Shown: positions 1-10,881 of the stretch, one piece after another | Position numbering within the stretch: position 1 is the stretch's first letter | How the letters are laid out: the number at the start of each line of letters is the position of its first letter | Assembly: GCA_030737875.1 (NCBI GenBank) | Contig: CM060924.1 | Location: 149,848,197-149,912,196 of the forward strand | Direction of reading: 5' to 3' | DNA: 64,000 nucleotides | Origin: Allium sativum | Taxonomy: Eukaryota; Streptophyta; Magnoliopsida; Asparagales; Amaryllidaceae | Notes under the pieces: model-generated | Seen by the model: only the letters and a program-made list of their open reading frames with translations | Database searches by the model: none | Told to the model about the DNA's origin: nothing | Position numbers and translations under genes: made by a program

Positions 1-2
1 AG

Positions 3-869
3 TTAACACAAATGGTCAGCCCATGGCCATTTGCTATTTGTGGCATAGATTTAATCGGGGCACTACCCATTGCAAAATCAAGTATGAAGTACGCAATAGT
101 GGTCGTCGATTATTTTACAAAATGGGCCGAAGCAGAGCCACTAGCCACTATTACCTCAAAGTAGGTGATTAACTTTGTCTTGAAAAACATCATCTACAGG
201 TTCGACATACCACAAAAAATAATCACCGACAATGGGACTCAATTTGAAAGTGGTGAGTTCTTAGACTTTTGCGCTAAATTCAAGGTCAAGAAAAGTTTTT
301 CGACCGTTGCCTATCCACAAGCTAATGGGCAAGTTGAAACAATCAACAAGATCCTGAAATCAACCATCAAGAAGTGGCTCGAGAAAGCCAAGGGTGGATG
401 GGTTGATGAGCTTCCGCTAGCATTGTGGGCATACCGTACCACCCATAAAACTGCAACAGGCCACACTCCGTTTTCATTGGCATTCGGGTCTGAGGCAATG
501 ATCCCAGTCGAACTAGAAATTCCGACTCACAGAAGGATCTACTTCAACCAAGCAGAAAATGAAAAACTTCAACTCGAAGCGCTAGACTTACTCGAGGAAA
601 GAAGGAAAGAATCAGAACTCAGGGTTATTGCACATCAGAGAAGAATAGCCCGCCGTTTCAATGCTCAAGTTAGGCGAAGGACCTTTCAAGTTGGAGATCT
701 CGTTCTTAAGAAAATCATGACAGGAACTGGAGTACTAGGACCCAATTGGGAGGGACTGTATGTAATAAGCCGGAAGTTCTCGGATGGTACATTTGAGCTG
801 AAAACTACAGACGGAGACCAACTCCCAAGAGCATGGAATGCTATTCATATCCGTCGCTACTTCTCTTAA
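3..869 (+). pseudogene. Ty3/gypsy (Tat-like) polyprotein, integrase C-terminal part, truncated by the window start and carrying one stop
   Basis: This is the 3' end of a retrotransposon pol gene. Integrase inserts the element cDNA into nuclear DNA. Reading frame 3 is open from base 3 except for TAG at 162-164. The frame upstream of the stop shows the first core aspartate (GIDLIGALP) and a VVDYFTKW segment. Downstream come the second aspartate (ITDNGTQF) and the glutamate (AYPQANGQVETINK), so the DDE triad is present but split by the stop. A basic C-terminal domain follows (GDLVLKKI, then NWEGLYVISR) and the frame ends in HIRRYFS. The DNGTQFESG and TTHKTATGHTPFSLAFGSEA segments are typical of plant Ty3/gypsy integrases. 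The Tat lineage is inferred from these motifs together with the antisense ORF and the 3' LTR further right. Protease, RT and RNase H lie left of the window. Confidence 0.9.
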
Positions 870-1300
870 TTTTCCTTTCATACTACTTGTAAAAAGTGCA
901 TTTGTACATACCATGTGATGCTATTGCAAGTTTTGTAAATATAAATGAAGCAAAATTGCATTGCCTGCATAGATCGTACATTTACAATCTCCTCGCTAAG
1001 ATTTGACTTCTATCGCAGGTTTAAAAAAAAGGAATGATGACACTATCATAGCGTAGCTAATCCTGGTGATTGTTATGGCATGTCTTGGCTGGATATCTCA
1101 AATGTCCACCATCTAACGCTAAAAACATCATTGACGATAGGCTCAAAAGATGTGAAAGCATAGCTTTGCAAAACAGGACACCAGGAATATGCCTATCAAA
1201 TGGTTCCAAACACAAGCTCCAACGAATGGCAATAAAAACCAGTAAATAAGCTAGTGTCAGTTCCAAGGAAAAATTATATAATTGATAAACCAATAACCTG
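870..1300. other. Non-coding tail after gypsy pol
   Basis: AT-rich sequence directly after the pol stop. Only short shadow frames are present and nothing is recognised. It probably belongs to the long pol-to-LTR spacer typical of Tat elements. Confidence 0.5.
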
Positions 1301-1640
1301 CCCAGGGGGTACTCGGTTACTCGTCAACGCCATTGATACATGGCCGGATAATGACACTAACACCGGGTTTTAAAAACAAAACACCTCCCCAGGGGGCGCT
1401 CGGTAATTCGTCGACGCCATTGATACATGGCTGGATAACGACACAAACACTGAGTCTAAAAGACCCCTCCAGAGGCATCAGATGTTGGTTCTTCCAAATC
1501 CAACTATCAATTCTGAGTCTTCCAAACCCAGTTACTGACGGATTACCAAAAAAAATCCTCTTCGGGGGGTGTCCGATCATATGTCGGATCTTCCAAATTC
1601 GGTTAGTGATGGACCCAAAGGCCTTTTCCAGAGGCACCAT
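1301..1640. repeat. Degenerate tandem repeat, about 87-bp unit, in the Tat 3' spacer
   Basis: Two adjacent units start at 1301 and 1388. Both begin CCCAGGGGG, continue with CTCGGTTACTCGTC or a close variant, and share CGCCATTGATACATGG. More diverged pieces follow (CCAGAGGCA at about 1470 and 1630, and CTTCCAAAT repeated between 1490 and 1600). Overlapping open frames on both strands here are by-products of the repeat. Confidence 0.7.
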
Positions 1641-2568
1641 ACAAATTCTACAAGTGGCTGAGCCATTCAGTCACAATGAATAAAGGGTTTATAAATGTTG
1701 CCTTCTAAACAGGGGCACAAAAAAGGAACTTATCTTCATAGAAAGTGCAGAAATTCTATGTTGCAAACATGAAAAGAAAATCACAGATACATGTTTCATA
1801 AGCATAAGATGGTGTACAACATTGAACTTGTCAGATTATATCAACCACCTAATCATTAAATATCGATATAACTCCAAACCAAGATGATGGGTTTTAGCAA
1901 ACAAGGTTCGATAAGTTTTAAACCATCGAATGAAACGAGTTTGCAAAAACATTGATTCATGTTTGAAATTCATCATACTTAGATGATTGGTTTGTCATTA
2001 ATGTGGACAATCAATACCGAATTAACTAACCTATAGTTATGCAATGCTTCAATTATTATAAGACAGGTTGTGATGACCCGGGTCAGAACCAGGGGCATCC
2101 ACTCATCATTACAACACATCTAGCGACACAATGTGACATCCGAAGCCAAAAGCCATCATACAAAATGGGATCAATGCATCACTAGCGAACCGCGCCACCG
2201 GCCGGCTTCAGGTGGAAAGCAATCGATCGGTCAATGCCAATGATAACCGATCTGCCATAAATCGGTCGTCCAAGTAACCACAGACGCGGACTGCCCGGTA
2301 TCAGATGCAAAGAATGCAAGCCTCAACAATAAAGGCATATAGAAGAAAACAAGCTGTGAACTAAATGACCTGGCTAATTAAGTATTAACTTTCATGACCA
2401 ACATCCCATCACCATCAAAAAGGACCAGCAAACACAATCACAGCAGTCACATTGTACCAACATAAGCCAACATAGTAGTTAAAGGCGAGGACCGAAACTC
2501 GCTTAATACAGCCGGTCTAAAGATAAAATTCATAAAGCCAAAATTTGTCAAGCATTAGGAGGAAAGAG
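1641..2568. other. Tat spacer between pol and the antisense ORF, no gene seen
   Basis: No open frame or homology that I recognise. It contains the first GGTCGG/CCGATC-type words of the cluster described separately. Confidence 0.5.
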
Positions 2569-3213
2569 CTATGCCTTTAGATACTTCCTGGGTCGTCCGA
2601 CCTTCTTCTTCATTGGAGCAAACCCTGATGTGGAAGCGTCAGGAACATGCCTCTTGCTAGGTGGACCCACCAAATCAATGTCTCCGTTTGGAAAAGCAGC
2701 AATAAGAGCATCCCGATTTCTCAGAGCGTGGATCAGTTTCACCTTGTTAGCTTCTAAAATTGTAATGCGGTCGAGGCTCTCCCGATGGAGTCTTTGAAGG
2801 TCTCCAGCCAGTGAATGCCAGTCTTCAAGCTTCTTCGCGGTTTGATCTTTGAGTAGATCCATCTGTTTTTCGAATTAATGCAAAGTCTCTTCCATACGTC
2901 CAAGCAGTCTGGACTTGGCAACCACGATGTCACTGGATGTTATTTGACGATCGGGGTGCGTCACCTCTAAGTTGGAAGAAACCCCTTGTAAGTTCCAACC
3001 GGGAAGTCGCTTAGCAAGCTTAGCATTACAAGCCCCTAGTACATAATGAGGCCTGTTCACGATTGATTGTATCTCTGGGTAAGTAGGGCCAGCAAGTATG
3101 GGAGAATTCACTGAAGGTTGGCCAATTGGTCCTTCATCCAGGTCAAAGAACCTTTTTATCCTGTATTCATTAAAAGTTGGATCCACCCTGCATAGAAAAA
3201 AGGAAATATTCAA
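2569..3213 (-). pseudogene. Antisense ORF (aORF) of the Tat element, one in-frame stop
   Basis: On the minus strand one frame runs from 3213 to 2569 (215 codons) with a single TAA at 2875-2877. The segment before the stop is unfamiliar (RIKRFFDLDEGPIG, YPEIQSIVNRPHYVLG, AKLAKRLPGW). After the stop the protein is rich in charged and leucine residues, suggesting a coiled coil (LEDWHSLAGDLQRLHRESLD), and it ends in an AT-hook-like VGRPRKYLK. The ATG at 3213 may not be the real start. TTTTTTCTATGCAG ends at 3188, just before VDPTF, and looks like a 3' splice site, so the exon probably begins at 3187 with upstream exons elsewhere. Antisense ORFs between pol and the 3' LTR are known in the Tat lineage (Grande and relatives). 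The function is unknown. A gypsy-type transposon accessory protein is the likeliest family, and I cannot confirm a domain. Confidence 0.6.
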
Positions 3214-4451
3214 ACACTTTTCTCATCATTCAAATGAGCAAGTATGAAGAAAAAGTTGGACGTCTCTAGGGACCAATCGGTCGACAGTGATTTTCAGAAT
3301 AAACAGACTGGCACCTCCAAGAAATTGTCCAGAAGAACAAAGACTACCATCCAGTCGGAATCATTCACACCTCAAGGGGTCACAGGGCTGACAAGCATCT
3401 GGGACCAACCGGCCAGCACGTTAACTCCTCGGGAGAATGAAACCAGTCGATCGGTATTCAATACGGGTCGACAGGTTTTCCCATTCCCTTAGGAACTAAA
3501 TACGGACCGACCGGTGCCCGAACCGACCAACACTAGTGTAACTTTTGGGATACGTGCCCATCGCTAAACTGCTCGTAACTACAATCATTGGAATTGATAA
3601 AACAGGGAACACAAGGATTAATCTGAATATCAACGTGGGTTGCAGACAAGTCAAACATACACAATTTCAAAAAACAAAAATCCATTGGTACTATAAGGGC
3701 TACAAAATTGTAGAGTTTTCCAGGTCAAGCAAATCATCAGACAACATGCGAGCGTGAAACAAAGTTGAAACAGAAATGTCATCTATGATCATGATGTCAA
3801 AACAACTACATCCGATCTTATTTCAGAGCATTTCAACACTAAGACAGTCGCACTGAAGACTTAAGATCGCCGAGTTGTAACTTTTACCAAATCAACTCAC
3901 GCCAAACCAGATAGTTCACAGATAAAAACACAAATACAAAAGCATCTCAGCTTAGATCGAAGGAAAATAAAGAGAAATTAAAGAAGAACCAGGTGGCAGA
4001 GAAGTCGATTCAAAGCTCGAGAGAGGGTGAAGGATTAGCGAGAAGCCTGAGGGAGAAAGAAAGCTCCACTTTTGATTTTTCTGTTCGATCATAATTTAGC
4101 TGCCATTAATTTTCCTTAAAAGGAGAGTGTGAAACGGTGAGGAAATGATCATTAAAAGGGGGTATGAATAGAGGAGTATTGGGAAGCCCAGTAGTCAGGA
4201 GAGATGAAAAGTCACATCGGTTAAATCCCAAATTAATCCACGAACTCCAAGAGGCATGCACCGATCAGCTAGAAAACCTACCGACACCTATCTCGCTCGT
4301 CCTCGTGTTAATAGACCGATCGGCATATCAGGATCCTTTGTTTCAGCTTGTTCTACCAATTCACAGGTGCGACGATCGAAATACATCGATTCATAATAAA
4401 GGTTTTTGTGTCGAGGTCCCCAATTTTACAAAAATAAAGATTGAGGACCTC
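3214..4451. other. Spacer upstream of the aORF, with a possible minus-strand 5' leader
   Basis: No convincing plus-strand gene. On the minus strand, about 4080 to 3960 is pyrimidine-rich (for example CTTTCTTTCTCCCTCAG and TTTCTCTTTATTTTCC), like a plant 5' untranslated leader. With the acceptor at 3188 this suggests that the aORF has its own antisense promoter and a long first intron. This is inference, and no donor site is assigned. Confidence 0.3.
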
Positions 4452-4461
4452 GAGGGGCAAA
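4452..4461 (+). promoter_or_regulatory. Polypurine tract of the Tat element
   Basis: GAGGGGCAAA lies directly before the TGTTAT start of the LTR. This is the expected position and composition for the plus-strand DNA synthesis primer. Confidence 0.7.
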
Positions 4462-5446
4462 TGTTATCCACCAAATATTGGGGAACGAACCCGATCGGTA
4501 TAGTTAGAGGAATGAATCGGTCGGCCAGGAAAATACAGCGTGGCTTGGTCCAAGAAGGCAACGCCGATCGGTGCGATGATAGCGGTACCGGTCAGTCCGA
4601 ACCCAAACACACTGGTCAGATGGTCGCAATTTCAGAGCAGAGCAGTCCCATACAAAAAGAAAGGAAAACTCTCCTACCGAGCGTGCGGGATCAGTGAGTA
4701 TCGACCAGTCCCCTTAGGAATATCATATTTGCCTAAGCGAGACAATACCGACCGACCTAAGGATGAGCAACCGGCCTGTTGTATTCTGGAATCCTTGCCA
4801 GGTCACCCGTGCAAAGCAGAAAAGGAGTCATACCGACCGGCTAGACCCAATCCAGATCAATTGTTCCTTCTGACAGTTGTCGATAGGTTGGCTTCTGAAC
4901 AACTACTACCAGGCTGGCCAGTGGCAATTTCGTAAAAAAGGGTCGGCCGACCGGTGAACTGAAGATGATATCACCTCATTTCTCCACACTTATAAATAGA
5001 GGTCCAACCCCACTTTAAGGGGGGACGAATTCTATGATCCCGAAGGGCTGCCAAACTCCATTTTCTACTTCTACTTAAAGATTTAATCATCTCGAATCAC
5101 CTTAAAGTGAAGATCAAACTCCGAATCTATCAAAGTTCGCATGGAAATCTCCATCTGATCTACCATCCGCCACGATTGAAGACCTTCACCATTCTTCCTT
5201 AATCAAGTTCTAAGAGTGTAGCAATGAATGTAATGAGAGGATGTGTTTTCCTTGTAATTCTACATACAATAATAAAATCGCTATTCAAAGTGGATGTAGA
5301 TCATGCTTGATCGAAACACTATAAAAATATTTTGTCTCTTTACTTGCTTTACTTTGTTGATTAGCTCCACATTTCATATTACCAAGCTTTTTGAGAAGTA
5401 CTCCGAGTACACTTGGTGTTTGTGCCATTTTTGACCCAAACAAACA
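4462..5446 (+). mobile_element. 3' LTR of the Tat-lineage Ty3/gypsy element
   Basis: It starts TGTTATCC after the polypurine tract and probably ends AAACA at 5446, giving about 985 bp with TGTT/AACA ends. A TATA box lies at 4991. A GTAATGAGAGGATGTG and AATAATAAAATCG region near 5230-5280 could hold the poly(A) signal. The left boundary is well supported. The right boundary is a guess because the 5' LTR is not in the window to align against. Confidence 0.65.
4991..5000 (+). promoter_or_regulatory. TATA box of the Tat LTR
   Basis: TATAAATAGA, a near-consensus plant TATA box, sits about 530 bp into the LTR. Transcription of the element would start about 30 bp downstream. Confidence 0.6.
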
Positions 5447-6532
5447 AGTACGTCCGAACCACTACCACTATAAGCCCATCATAGGAGCTACCCAAATTCA
5501 GGGCATCAGTAGTAATCCATTCGATGTGAAGATCGCTGGTCTTCAACCAACGTCTCCAATATCTTCGACTTTTAATCGTCGTATCAGTTATTCAAAATGG
5601 GTTAAACCCGGTCTTTCCGAATAACTAGTGTATTTTATAATCAAGTGCTATAAAAATGCATCATAAGCCTCATTCCAATCCAGAATATTCTTTTATTCAA
5701 ATATCCTTTACATTGGGAATTATTCCCATAAATATTATCATTGATTTAATTCATTTAAACCCCTTGTTTAAATCTTCACTTTTAAACCATTTCAAAAGAT
5801 TTTGTATTAACTTTTCATAACTGTAAACCAAATTAAGGTTTATCCAACTAGTCGGGATTATCGAGCCTTACCGAAGTAACGATTTATTTTATTTTTTCCA
5901 TTCCCAACCTATTTATCCCATAGAGAAAAACTGGTAGTACTCTATATCTAACACCCCCTGTTTTATTGGTAAATTCAATTACCATTCAACGTTCAAATCT
6001 AATTAAAGATTTAGCTATCGCATGAAGTAAAACTGCTGATACTCCATTCTCGAACACTTCTCAAATTTGGCAAATTTAATTACCACATTAACATTCCAAT
6101 CTAATTAAAGATTTATTAAAAATCCATCTTAGTTTTAATCGTCAAAAATCATTACTTAATGATTATTCGAATTTAGGAAATAAATCATGCTTTTGACTGG
6201 GTTAAAGAGCCAATGTTATTTAAAACATCGTTCACGATAAACCCAAATCCTCTTCCATCAAAATGGAATCTACACGGAAGTCATAATAGTATATAATCGA
6301 TATAAATTTTCGTATCGAATAATAATATAAATGGAATAATGGCAAAGCGTTTTAAATTCCATATATAGTAACGGCCTTCATTCATGGAATCTCATCTCGA
6401 TTATTACAAATAGAATTCCATTCAATTCCAATTTGATATATTAAACTGGAAAACTTTACTATGGAAAATTCCATTAATCTTAATTAAAAGATTATATATT
6501 GCAAATCATATCTTCCCTGTTATTTGGGTTAA
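5447..6532. other. AT-rich DNA without a recognised gene
   Basis: Only short shadow frames occur. A phrase built around TCTAATTAAAGATTTA appears near 5998 and 6100, and AACACCCCCTG near 5951 is faintly like the LTR starts further right. This could be an old decayed LTR, but I cannot delimit one. Confidence 0.4.
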
Positions 6533-7115
6533 TGTAACAACCCGAAAAATCAGAACCAATTTAAAAATTTTATTTTGAGTAATTTTGATAAAAAATAAGT
6601 CAGAAATTAAAAATTGGATTTTTAAATAATAATAAAGCCCTTAAAAATAGTCATTTTACAAACGACCCATGTTTTGGATGAAGTTGCTTTTGTTGGATCT
6701 GAAACATCAAATTTTTCCTAGGTTTATAATTCCATAATTTTTGGCATTAATATGTGAGCGTGGTAAATTAAAACACGTTTGGTAATTACAGTTTGAATTG
6801 GATCGACCAGAAAAAGGCCATTTTTCAAATGGTCTTCAAATTCGACAAAATTAATTTTGTTGGGACCGTATCGTCCAAAAATAGCTAGATTTATTTTTCG
6901 GGAGTTTTTGGAATCAGTATATGGCCTTGGCAAATTAAAATGTATGTTCAAATCCAAATTTAAATGTTTTTTATTTAAATTTGAAGAAAAACGGGCTAAA
7001 ACAGTTGAATGGGCTTACGAAGCATATTCCATTGTGTTCGGAATGGGGATATTTAGCTAGGGACAACACTCGTTGGGTTTGACATGGAGTTCGGATAAGA
7101 AATCACTATTTTTGG

Positions 7116-7116
<1 letters not shown>

Positions 7117-7178
<62 letters not shown>
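7117..7178. repeat. (AT)n microsatellite
   Basis: A run of AT dinucleotides of about 60 bp, with one AA interruption near 7143. Confidence 0.95.
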
Positions 7179-7180
<2 letters not shown>

Positions 7181-7302
7181 TAATGAAATAATTCCATTCA
7201 TTATTTTATTTTCCTGGAAAATCGTTAAAAACCCCGTAACCCTCTAGTTCGACAATGGAAAAGCAATCAAAACTTCTCTCTTCGATTTCTCTCAAACCAC
7301 AC

Positions 7303-7309
7303 TATAAAA
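7303..7309 (+). promoter_or_regulatory. TATA box candidate of LTR D
   Basis: CACTATAAAATTC lies about 770 bp into the LTR, upstream of a pyrimidine-rich stretch and GC-richer leader-like sequence (7380-7530). Confidence 0.4.
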
Positions 7310-8142
7310 TTCAATGATTCTTTAGGGAATTTTGTAGATCTCATCCTCCTCTTCAAATCCATATAAAGTTTGTGATTTATCATCGCGTATTAGAGGAGAA
7401 TCACCTCCGTGAAGCTCCATCATTCATCGCTCCGCCACGACCTACCCACGCTGTCGAACTCCGCCGCACCACCAGTGCAGGTGCACCTCTCCACCCTCAA
7501 CAACGTGGAACCACCTGATCGACTTCAAACTACACGGATTGCACGAAAAATCGTGACCTAGTTTTGAACGAAAGTGGAAGGTATCGGCTGATTTAATTTA
7601 AATAGTTTTCAACATATAAAAGCGTTGCAAAATTGGTTAATCGAATAAATATCATATCTTTTTTGTATGTTGTTGAAATTCAGTGAAACAAGAGACATTG
7701 AGACCGTGACATCGTGCGCTACATTCTAGAAGTGACCGGAAAATTTTTAGAGCTATCTACAATTTTTTGAACGAGTGGAACCCAATGTGAGTAATCTAAA
7801 TTCAAAAATAAATGGATAAAAATATATAGGTTGCAGACGGAGCCTAGTAGCTCCTGACACCATCGTCCATAGACCATGGACGATTTGTTTAAAGTGTTGT
7901 GGTGTGAAATTGATTGTGATTGATTATGGTTGCAACAAAACTGATTGTGTTTGTGGTAAATCCGTTGGGTTGTGAAAATGAATTGTATTGTGGAAATTAT
8001 GGAAATGAAATTATTGTATGCTGGAAGGCCTAGGATAGCAGAGGAGCCATGCTGGACGCGGTGCTGGTGCTAAATACCCTGCCGTTGTAATGCTGAAATT
8101 TTCTGACATGAAATATTATAAATAGTCGATGTGTTGGATATA

Positions 8143-9238
8143 TTGTTTGAACAATAAAAATTACATTTTTATTATATGTATGAAGGATACAAAATATTCA
8201 TGTTTGAAATAACTTGTTTGAACAATAAAAATTACATTTTTATTATATGTATGAAGTATATAAAATATTCATCTTTGAAATAACTTGTTTGAACATTAAA
8301 AATTACATTTTTATTATATATATGAAGCATATAAAATATTCATGTTTGAAATAACTTGTTTGAACAATAAACATTACATTTTTATTATATGTATGAAGTA
8401 TATAAAATATTCATGTTTGAAATAACTTGTTTGAACAATAAAAATTACATTTTTAATATATGTATGAAGTATATAAAATATTCATGTTTGAAATAAATTG
8501 TTTGAACAATAAAAATCACATTTTTATTGTATATATAAACCTTTAAAAATAGTCATTGGTTGAAATAAATGTTTGAATATTAAAAATATCATTTTTAATG
8601 TTTTAATGAACTATATAAAATAACCATGTATTGAAATAAATATAAGTTCATTGAAAATAACATTTTTAACATGTATATGAAGTGTTAAAAATAACCATGT
8701 GTTGAAATAAATATTTGTTCAATGAAAATAAATTTTTTAACATGTATATGAAGTGTTAAAAATAACCATTTGTTGAAATAAATATTTGTTCATTGAAAAT
8801 AATATTTTAAACATGAATATGCAGTGTTAAAAATAACCATGTGTTGAAATAAATATTTTTTTCATTTAAAATAATATTTTTAACATATATATGAAGTGTT
8901 AAAAAAAACCATGTGTTGAAATAAATATTAATTCATTGAAAATAATATTTTTAACATGTATATGAAGTGTTAAAGATAACCATGTGTTGAAATAAATGTT
9001 TGTTCATTGAAAATAATATTTTTAACATGTATATGAATTGTTAAAAATAACCATGTGTTAAAATAATTTTTTTTCATTAAAAATAATATTTTTAACATGT
9101 ATATGAAGTGTTAAAAATAACCACGTGTTGAAATAAATATTTGTTATTTGAAAATATTATTTTAACATGTATATGAAGTGTTAAAAATCATCATGTATGG
9201 AAACAAAAATTTATTCGCTAAAAATATTATTTTTAGCT
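8143..9238. repeat. Satellite-like tandem array, about 71-bp unit, inside LTR D
   Basis: Units starting TTGTTTGAACAATAAAAATT begin at 8143, 8214, 8285, 8356, 8427 and 8498, exactly 71 bp apart. After that the array shifts to a diverged subtype (AACATGTATATGAAGTG, then AAAAATAACCATGTGTTG) with a similar period to about 9238, roughly 15 units in all. Each unit pairs AATAAAAATT with a TTTTTATT stretch, so it is partly self-complementary. There are no spacers, and this is not a CRISPR array. Confidence 0.9.
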
Positions 9239-9711
9239 CAAATATGCATATATACATATGCTAAATAGGTAAATGTATTTGTTGTTGAGTAAAGAATTTA
9301 TTTGCATGCCCGGTAAATAGGTAAACCTTAATGAGTTGGCTACGCAATTTTATTTATTATATCAACTCCTGTGAATGCCATTGGATGCGGTGTGCTGGTT
9401 GTTCTGTGTGAGATTATAAACTCTCCATAAAAGGCAACAATTAATTTTGAACTACACTACATGGAATACTTCGTGAAGATAGCATACTCCATCATATACC
9501 ACATAAGCATTTGGAGCTAATGTGACGTGGTTGGGATTACCATACAAGCAAAAGGCTTGTATGGCGATGACTGCATTTCATGTTGAACTGAGGACTGATA
9601 TGGACTAAATAAATTATAACGGTAAATCGCCAGATTAAATAAAAACCCCACACGGGTCTGGAGTAGACAATAATCACGTCTCTCTAGTTATTAGATACGA
9701 CACATGGATTA

Positions 9712-9716
9712 TTTAT
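9712..9716. repeat. Left target-site duplication of element A
   Basis: TTTAT precedes the LTR start and is repeated at 40736-40740. Confidence 0.9.
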
Positions 9717-10253
9717 TGTAACGACCCAGATTTTTGCTATTTAATTTAATATTTAATTTTGTGTTAAATATTGATTTGAATTTTAAATGGTTTGGAATCA
9801 AGGGATTTTGAATAATTTATTTGTATAAATAATATAAATAATAATTTAATTTCGGAATAATCGAAATTGGTTGAATTTGCGTTGTTATATGATTTAGCAA
9901 CGTAAAGGGGTTTATTTATGTTTAGATTTAATTTTATTTACGATTTCGCTTATTAAGCGCTGTTTAAAAGTTTATACTATAATTTTAATTATATAGCGAG
10001 CTTCAGCGGCGCGGTAGTTCGTAATATAGCGTTCCGAACTTCAACGGGATATACAGAGTCCGATATAAGTCGGATTTCTGTAAAACGAGAAACGTTGAAC
10101 CGTTTTGACGATAATTTTCACATGCAAGAGAAAAATCCAGATTCCGTGCTATGGAGTGTTAGTTATGGCCAAATCAAATTTTGAAATAAACGCTATGGAA
10201 ATCGCTATCGGACTTTAAAATAGCGATTTTGCAAACAGACTCCGTTTTCAATG

Positions 10254-10760
10254 AAATTAGTTTAATTGGAATCGTATCGTCAAATTATTGTCAGAAAATC
10301 AAATTACATGGCAAACCGATGTCGTATGTGACCACGACAGCCGTAAACGCCCGCTAAATTTCTATAGTGCGTAGTTAATGTAATAAAGGGATATTTGACT
10401 GTAACATGAGCAAACGATCAAATTAAGCCACGAAACTAGTTCCGTTGAGTTCGAATCGTCAATTAGAGTCAGGATAGGTCCGTAGTTTGTTATTTTTGGA
10501 GACCGGTTAATTTGGTGTCAAAAATAGCATTGCGGTGCGCGTAAAAATAGTCTACCGGGCAAACAGTCTCAGAATGTGACGAAACTAGTGCCGTTGGGTT
10601 CGTATCAACAAATTGTTTTAGGATTTTAAAGTTTCAAGTTGATCAGATTTATCTAGTGATCGTGGAAAATTAAAACGCGTGTTTTTCGACGGTTTTATAA
10701 AGGAATTTTTTCAAACATTGTCGGAATTCGACGAAACTTGTCCCATTGGGTCTGGAATAC
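10254..10760 (+). repeat. Repeated U3 module in LTR A
   Basis: Four diverged copies of a phrase like GACGAAACTAGTTCCGTTGG, followed by TTCGTATCGTCAA, start near 10254, 10431, 10577 and 10728, about 150-180 bp apart. The same copies recur in the 3' LTR (about 35015-35520). Related phrases occur in E on the minus strand (19676-19870) and in D (about 6850). Confidence 0.65.
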
Positions 10761-10873
10761 CTTTCTACATCAAGACTAGCATTTCTATCAGTAAACAGAG
10801 ATCATATGTGGTGCTTTTTATGCGTTACTTTACCACGAAGTTTCGTTATAATTAAAATATTTATATAACTCAA

Positions 10874-10881
10874 CTATAAAT
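10874..10881 (+). promoter_or_regulatory. TATA box of element A 5' LTR
   Basis: CTATAAATTCCC lies 1157 bp into the LTR. The 3' LTR copy at 35636 reads TATAAATACC at the same offset. Confidence 0.55.

Larger units (their letters stand above)
2219..4960. repeat. Dispersed CCGATCGG / ACCGACCGG word cluster
   Basis: Short, often palindromic words recur through the spacer and the U3 region. Examples are ATCGGTC near 2224 and 2267, ATCGGTCGAC near 3278, CGATCGG near 3450, ACCGACCGG near 3508, ACCGATCGG near 4316, CCGATCGG near 4493 and 4566, ACCGACCGACC near 4749, ACCGACCGG near 4833 and GGCCGACCGG near 4945. They are absent from the AT-rich DNA to the right of the LTR. Confidence 0.6.
6533..9711 (+). 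mobile_element. Element D: left part of a long chromovirus-type LTR, split by element A
   Basis: It begins TGTAACAACCCGAAAAATC at 6533, like the starts of A, B and C. It contains a TATA box (7303), a GTTGGGACCGTATCGTCC module (about 6859) shared with the U3 of A and E, and a satellite array. It stops at the TTTAT duplication made by element A and resumes at 40741. I see no internal region or second LTR, so whether D is a full element or a solo LTR is undecided. Confidence 0.7.

Noticed and set aside
2080..2110. GATGACCCGGGTCAGAA considered as another LTR start
   Set aside because: It lacks the TGTAAC beginning, a polypurine tract before it, and any matching copy in the window.
4164..4697. 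177-aa plus-strand frame across the Tat polypurine tract and LTR start
   Set aside because: It crosses the LTR boundary, overlaps another long frame (4540-4935) and has no domain. GC-rich palindromic words lower stop-codon frequency here.
8143..9238. Regular repeats considered as a CRISPR array
   Set aside because: Units are head-to-tail with no unique spacers, in a plant transposon context.
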